Position numbers and translations under genes: made by a program. Below, piece after piece: positions 61,267-64,000 of a stretch of DNA of 64,000 bases. Each line of letters begins with the position of its first letter. Position 1 is the first letter of the stretch. Below the pieces are notes generated by a model that saw only the letters and a program-made list of their open reading frames with translations, ran no database searches and had not been told where the DNA came from. The DNA comes from Halorussus sp. MSC15.2 (lineage in GTDB: Archaea > Halobacteriota > Halobacteria > Halobacteriales > Haladaptataceae), in assembly GCF_010747475.1 (NCBI RefSeq), contig NZ_VSLZ01000006.1, forward strand, positions 124,001 to 188,000. Direction: 5' to 3'.

Positions 61267-62255
61267 GCGGTCGCCTCCGTTTCCTCCTCCTCTCGCAGGT
61301 CGATGACTCGGTTCTCGGACTCCAGAATATCGAGTTCTAACACCGGATTGACGTCAGTGTCGAACGTGTCCACCGCGACGAATCGGGCGAGTTCGTACAG
61401 TCTCTCCAGCGTCTCGATTTCTCTGTCGCGCACCCGCCGTTGGCCCGGTTCACTCACCATCTCGCCGTCCCTCTCGAAGGTCTTCCACCGTTCTTCGACG
61501 ACTTTGAACGCCGACCCCCTCGCCTCCCACATCGCGTCCATGAGGCTTTCGCGGTTCCCGATGGCGACTGGCGTGGCGAACGCCTCCGTGTCCTCGAACT
61601 GCTGTTGGTACTGGCGGTGAGCGTTCGTTTGGCCGACGCCCGAGGGGACGACGCAGGAGAGTCCGATTTCGATGTCCAATTGGGTCTCCATGTTCCCGAC
61701 GAGTTCTTCGAGTCCTTCCAAACTCAGGTTGCCTTTTCCGGCGGGCTTGACGGGCGCGACGAGCGTCCGCAGTGCGAAAATCGCGTTGTAGAGCAGGTCT
61801 TCCGCCCGCGCGTTGGGGTCGATGAGAATCGCGTCGTACTCCTGATGGAGTTCCTGTTTCTCCCAGAGTAGCTCGTGGAGGAGTTCGAACCGTGGGTAAT
61901 CGTCGCGACTCATGTTCTGCATCCCGGTCTCGTAGGATATCTTCTGCTCCAGATTCGAGGTGAAGTCTCCGAGCATGTCGTGACTCGGGACGATATCGAC
62001 GCCTTCGGCCGTCGTTTCGATGAGGTCGTCGAAGTCGCCGTCCGGCATGTCGAGGATATGTTTGACCAGATTGTCAGCATCTGGTTCGCTTCGGTGTTCG
62101 CCGGCGTCGAACAGGCTCGTCAGGTTCCCCTCTTGGGGGTCGAGGTCTATCACGAGGGTATTTTGACCCATTCGCTCCAACGCGACGGCGAGGTTGGCCG
62201 TCATCGTCGTCTTGTACGTTCCACCCGACTCGGAGTAGATTACAGTCGTTATCAT
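61263..62255 (-). CDS. ParA-type partition ATPase
   Basis: A 330-aa SojA/ParA-like protein. Walker A reads SESGGTYKTT, with the P-loop Lys present but Ser instead of the first 'signature' Lys of deviant Walker A ATPases. TLVIDLDPQEGNLTSLFD (Walker A') and DAILIDPNARAEDLLYNAIF (Walker B) follow. The C-terminal part (ESLMDAMWEARGSAFKVVEE and after) is helical. It is downstream of a long 13-bp iteron array, which strongly supports plasmid or secondary-chromosome segregation. Confidence 0.85.
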   Translation of the reverse strand: MITTVIYSESGGTYKTTMTANLAVALERMGQNTLVIDLDPQEGNLTSLFDAGEHRSEPDADNLVKHILDMPDGDFDDLIETTAEGVDIVPSHDMLGDFTSNLEQKISYETGMQNMSRDDYPRFELLHELLWEKQELHQEYDAILIDPNARAEDLLYNAIFALRTLVAPVKPAGKGNLSLEGLEELVGNMETQLDIEIGLSCVVPSGVGQTNAHRQYQQQFEDTEAFATPVAIGNRESLMDAMWEARGSAFKVVEERWKTFERDGEMVSEPGQRRVRDREIETLERLYELARFVAVDTFDTDVNPVLELDILESENRVIDLREEEETEATA

Positions 62256-62286
62256 ATCCGCCGGATTTCGCCCGCTGTACTATAAA

Positions 62287-62675
62287 TCTGTGTCAGACAC
62301 ATGGAGCAGATATCTGTGATAGGCGTCTGTCATAGTAGTCTGTAACAGGTATCTGTAATCACTCACGTATGGCGATTAGATAGCATCTATTACAGACTCA
62401 CCATTGGATGTTACAGATGTCTATTACAGACTCACCATTGGATGTTACAGATGTCTATTACAGTCACTGATTACAGACTTTTGTGGCAGACTACTGCATT
62501 CGAATAACACTGTAAACTGTGGTCATATATCTATTATAGTCCTCTGTGACGGGTCATCGTCACCGAATTCTGCCACCCATATCTATTACAGAAATCTATA
62601 ACAGACAGCAATAACAGCCATTCTTCACAGACAGTAATTACAGACAGATGTTGCAGAAGCCCGTGACAGGTAACC
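62287..62675. repeat. 13-bp iteron array upstream of ParA
   Basis: Units follow a 13-bp period. Forward block from 62287: TCTGTGTCAGACA, then TCTGTGATAGGCG (62313), TCTGTCATAGTAG (62326), TCTGTAACAGGTA (62339) and TCTGTAATCACTC (62352). An inverted-sense block has ATTACAG/GTTACAG at 62389, 62410, 62423, 62444, 62457, 62470 and 62483, spaced 13 or 21. A further block has seven units at 62585, 62598, 62611, 62624, 62637, 62650 and 62663. Bases 62386-62453 also form two exact 34-bp tandem copies. This is a candidate partition centromere or replication-control region. Confidence 0.8.
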
Positions 62676-62966
62676 GTATGGGTTCTGGGGGATAGTCGTG
62701 AGTACGTCCTAGCGGTCAGCTATCACGACAGCGTCCTGAATCGCGTCGTCGGCACCGAACGCGCCGGCGCAGTATCAGACGGACGTGCTTTCGCTGCCGG
62801 TGGCGTAGGGGCCATGCCTCGTCTTCGAGTTCGGAAATCCACAGGGTCCTGCGCCGTCGAAGACGAGTCTGACCACTCGAGCCGTGATACGTACGTACTG
62901 GATGGCGGTGACCGTGGGGCCGCGACTAGAGACCTTCGCTCGATAGAACCGGGAAAACAGAGTCAG
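62676..62966. other. Spacer between iterons and the ABM gene
   Basis: No gene is supported. The sequence is GC-rich and may hold the end of the partition region. Confidence 0.3.
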
Positions 62967-63272
62967 TCAGAGTTCGACGGGCGAAGCGTCCTCGACGTCG
63001 AACCGCGTCACTTCCGGCTCGCCAGCCAGAAGGTCCGGGAGCGCTCGCTCGAACTCCTCGAAGTGGTCCGTCTCCGCGTGCGCTTCGAACGCTGCCTCGT
63101 CTTCGTACTGTTCGAAAAACCGAAACAGGTTCGAATCGTCGATATCCGTCGCGACTCGGTAGTCGATGACACCGTCCTCTTGTCGTGAGTCCTCCGCGAG
63201 CGACTCGATTAAGTCGAGCGCTTCGCCGCGGTTATCGGGGTCAATCGGAAACGTCGCGTGAACTACGAGCAT
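62967..63272 (-). CDS. ABM-family monooxygenase-like protein
   Basis: A 101-aa protein of the antibiotic biosynthesis monooxygenase/quinol monooxygenase fold (dimeric ferredoxin-like). Motifs are MLVVHATFPIDPDNRGEALD, GVIDYRVATDIDDSNLFRFF, then EQYEDEAAFEAHAETDHFEE. Such proteins often protect against oxidative or quinone stress. It has no clear partner here; the next gene is a flavin reductase. Confidence 0.85.
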   Translation of the reverse strand: MLVVHATFPIDPDNRGEALDLIESLAEDSRQEDGVIDYRVATDIDDSNLFRFFEQYEDEAAFEAHAETDHFEEFERALPDLLAGEPEVTRFDVEDASPVEL

Positions 63273-63428
63273 AACGCTTGCGACTACGGTCAGGAGACGT
63301 AAAGTCGCTCCCCTAGCGACAGTTCGACCGGTCTAGACGAACAAAATCAGTCGTTCCTATTGACCGGGGGGTCTCTGAGCCGCTCGTTTCTGCGAGGTCA
63401 CCGAAGCGGTTGGACGTGCCGAGCGGGC

Positions 63429-64000
63429 CTAGTGGTGGTGGTGGTGATGCTGGCTGCTTCCGCCGGGTGAGAACTGTCCGGTGAACGCCCGCTGGACGAC
63501 CTCCGGCAAGGCGGGGTGGACGTGGACCGATTCGCGGATGTCTTGGACGGTCCCCGACCCTGCTTGCATCGCCACCACGACCTCCTGAATCAGCGTCGAG
63601 GCGTCCGGTCCGATGATGTGACACCCCAGAATCTCACCCTCCATATCGACGAGTACCTTCACGAACCCCTCGGCATGCATCGCGTCGCCGCGGGCGGTGT
63701 CCTCGTACCGATACGTGTTGGTCGCGTACTCGCGGTCGGCCGCCCGTAGCGCCTCCTCGTGCGCGCCGACGCCCGCGACCTCGGGCGACCCGAACACCGC
63801 GAACGGAATCGCCGTGTAGTCGATTGGCTGTAGTTCGTCGCCGAAGACGTTCCGCGCGACGGTCTGGGCCTCGTGGTTGGCGTTGTGCTTTAGGAGGTAC
63901 TCGCCCACGATATCCCCGAGCGCCCACACGCCGTCGGCGGTCGTCCGCAAGTACTCGTCGGTCTCGACGAATCCAGCGTCGTCGGTTTCGACACCCGCCG
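63429..64000 (-). CDS. MerA/Lpd-like flavin disulfide reductase, 5' end outside the window
   Basis: The C-terminal 190 residues are seen, with the gene continuing past 64000. The FAD-site ALGDIVGEYLLKHNANHEA and dimerisation domain (IPFAVFGSPEVAGVGAHEEA, then ILGCHIIGPDASTLIQEVVV) are clear, as is HPALPEVVQRAF with the His-Pro of the active site. The terminal GSSQHHHHHH gives six consecutive His, a natural metal-binding-like tail. No mercury-binding Cys pair of MerA is seen at the C-terminus, so dihydrolipoamide dehydrogenase or a related reductase is as likely. Confidence 0.85.
   Translation of the reverse strand, partial: AGVETDDAGFVETDEYLRTTADGVWALGDIVGEYLLKHNANHEAQTVARNVFGDELQPIDYTAIPFAVFGSPEVAGVGAHEEALRAADREYATNTYRYEDTARGDAMHAEGFVKVLVDMEGEILGCHIIGPDASTLIQEVVVAMQAGSGTVQDIRESVHVHPALPEVVQRAFTGQFSPGGSSQHHHHHH

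Noticed and set aside
62386-62463. Tandem 34-bp copies as a possible CRISPR array
   Set aside because: The units are exact tandem copies without unique spacers, are phased with 13-bp iterons, and no cas gene is present.
63429-64000. Hexahistidine tail as vector contamination
   Set aside because: The flanking DNA is normal haloarchaeal coding sequence, and the His codons are followed by a natural stop and intergenic DNA.

Overview
The window looks haloarchaeal (class Halobacteria). The proteins are strongly acidic, the backbone is GC-rich, and several families are typical of this group: Cdc48 paired with an Hsp20, a Bat/Brz/CrtB pigment set, DUF2249 proteins, DUF2270 and a PhiH1-type repressor. 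Promoters look archaeal (TATA boxes about 25-35 nt before starts, many short or absent leaders). The genus cannot be fixed from sequence alone. GC-rich 'house' blocks alternate with AT-rich accessory islands full of broken genes. A ParA gene with a large 13-bp iteron array near the right end suggests a megaplasmid or an integrated replicon.

Layout. 1-0.8 kb: frameshifted transposase remnant and the C-terminal half of a multicopper oxidase. 0.9-6.6 kb: sulfur/persulfide module (two YeeE/YedE transporter halves, two rhodanese/metallo-beta-lactamase proteins, TusA, DsrE2, a winged-helix regulator with a Cys pair, and a DUF302 gene with an early stop). 6.6-17.7 kb: DUF2270 membrane protein, secreted GH3 glycosidase, Cdc48/Hsp20, LOV-GAF-Bat regulator, Brz-like zinc finger, phytoene synthase, aIF1A and two membrane proteins. 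18.1-18.9 kb: antitoxin/PIN toxin pair.

19.5-30.7 kb is the most striking region. It is a class II lanthipeptide locus on the minus strand with two tandem precursor peptides, a 32-residue Cys-containing reading frame coupled to the synthetase, and a synthetase split cleanly into separate dehydratase and LanC-like cyclase genes. It also carries a downstream alpha-helical protein (split or frameshifted), a Spo0M/arrestin-like protein and two ABC ATPase/permease pairs. 31-35.1 kb: decayed plasmid genes, a chain of small HTH and zinc-ribbon genes with start/stop overlaps, and a PhiH1-type repressor with a tiny membrane peptide.

35.5-49.5 kb: defence-like island with a LA2681-type HEPN gene broken by a stop, an Orc1/Cdc6 remnant, an Eco57I-type DNA methylase, a DUF262/DUF1524 (GmrSD-like) protein, a PLD-SNF2 helicase, another stop-broken gene and an unrecognised 321-residue protein. 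49.5-53.2 kb: decayed DNA, a small membrane protein, a lipoprotein and a trypsin-like protease. 53.3-60.5 kb: NO/anaerobic-type group (broken HTH regulator and molybdopterin enzyme, NifU-like protein, peroxiredoxin, four-domain DUF2249 protein, RIC iron-sulfur repair protein, stop-broken CopD-like membrane protein, TusA-like, single DUF2249). 60.7-64 kb: partition genes, iterons, an ABM monooxygenase and the C-terminal part of a MerA/Lpd-like reductase.

A window-wide theme is decay by single lesions. At least seven otherwise well-conserved reading frames carry one in-frame stop, and several others carry one frameshift. No rRNA, tRNA or CRISPR array was seen.
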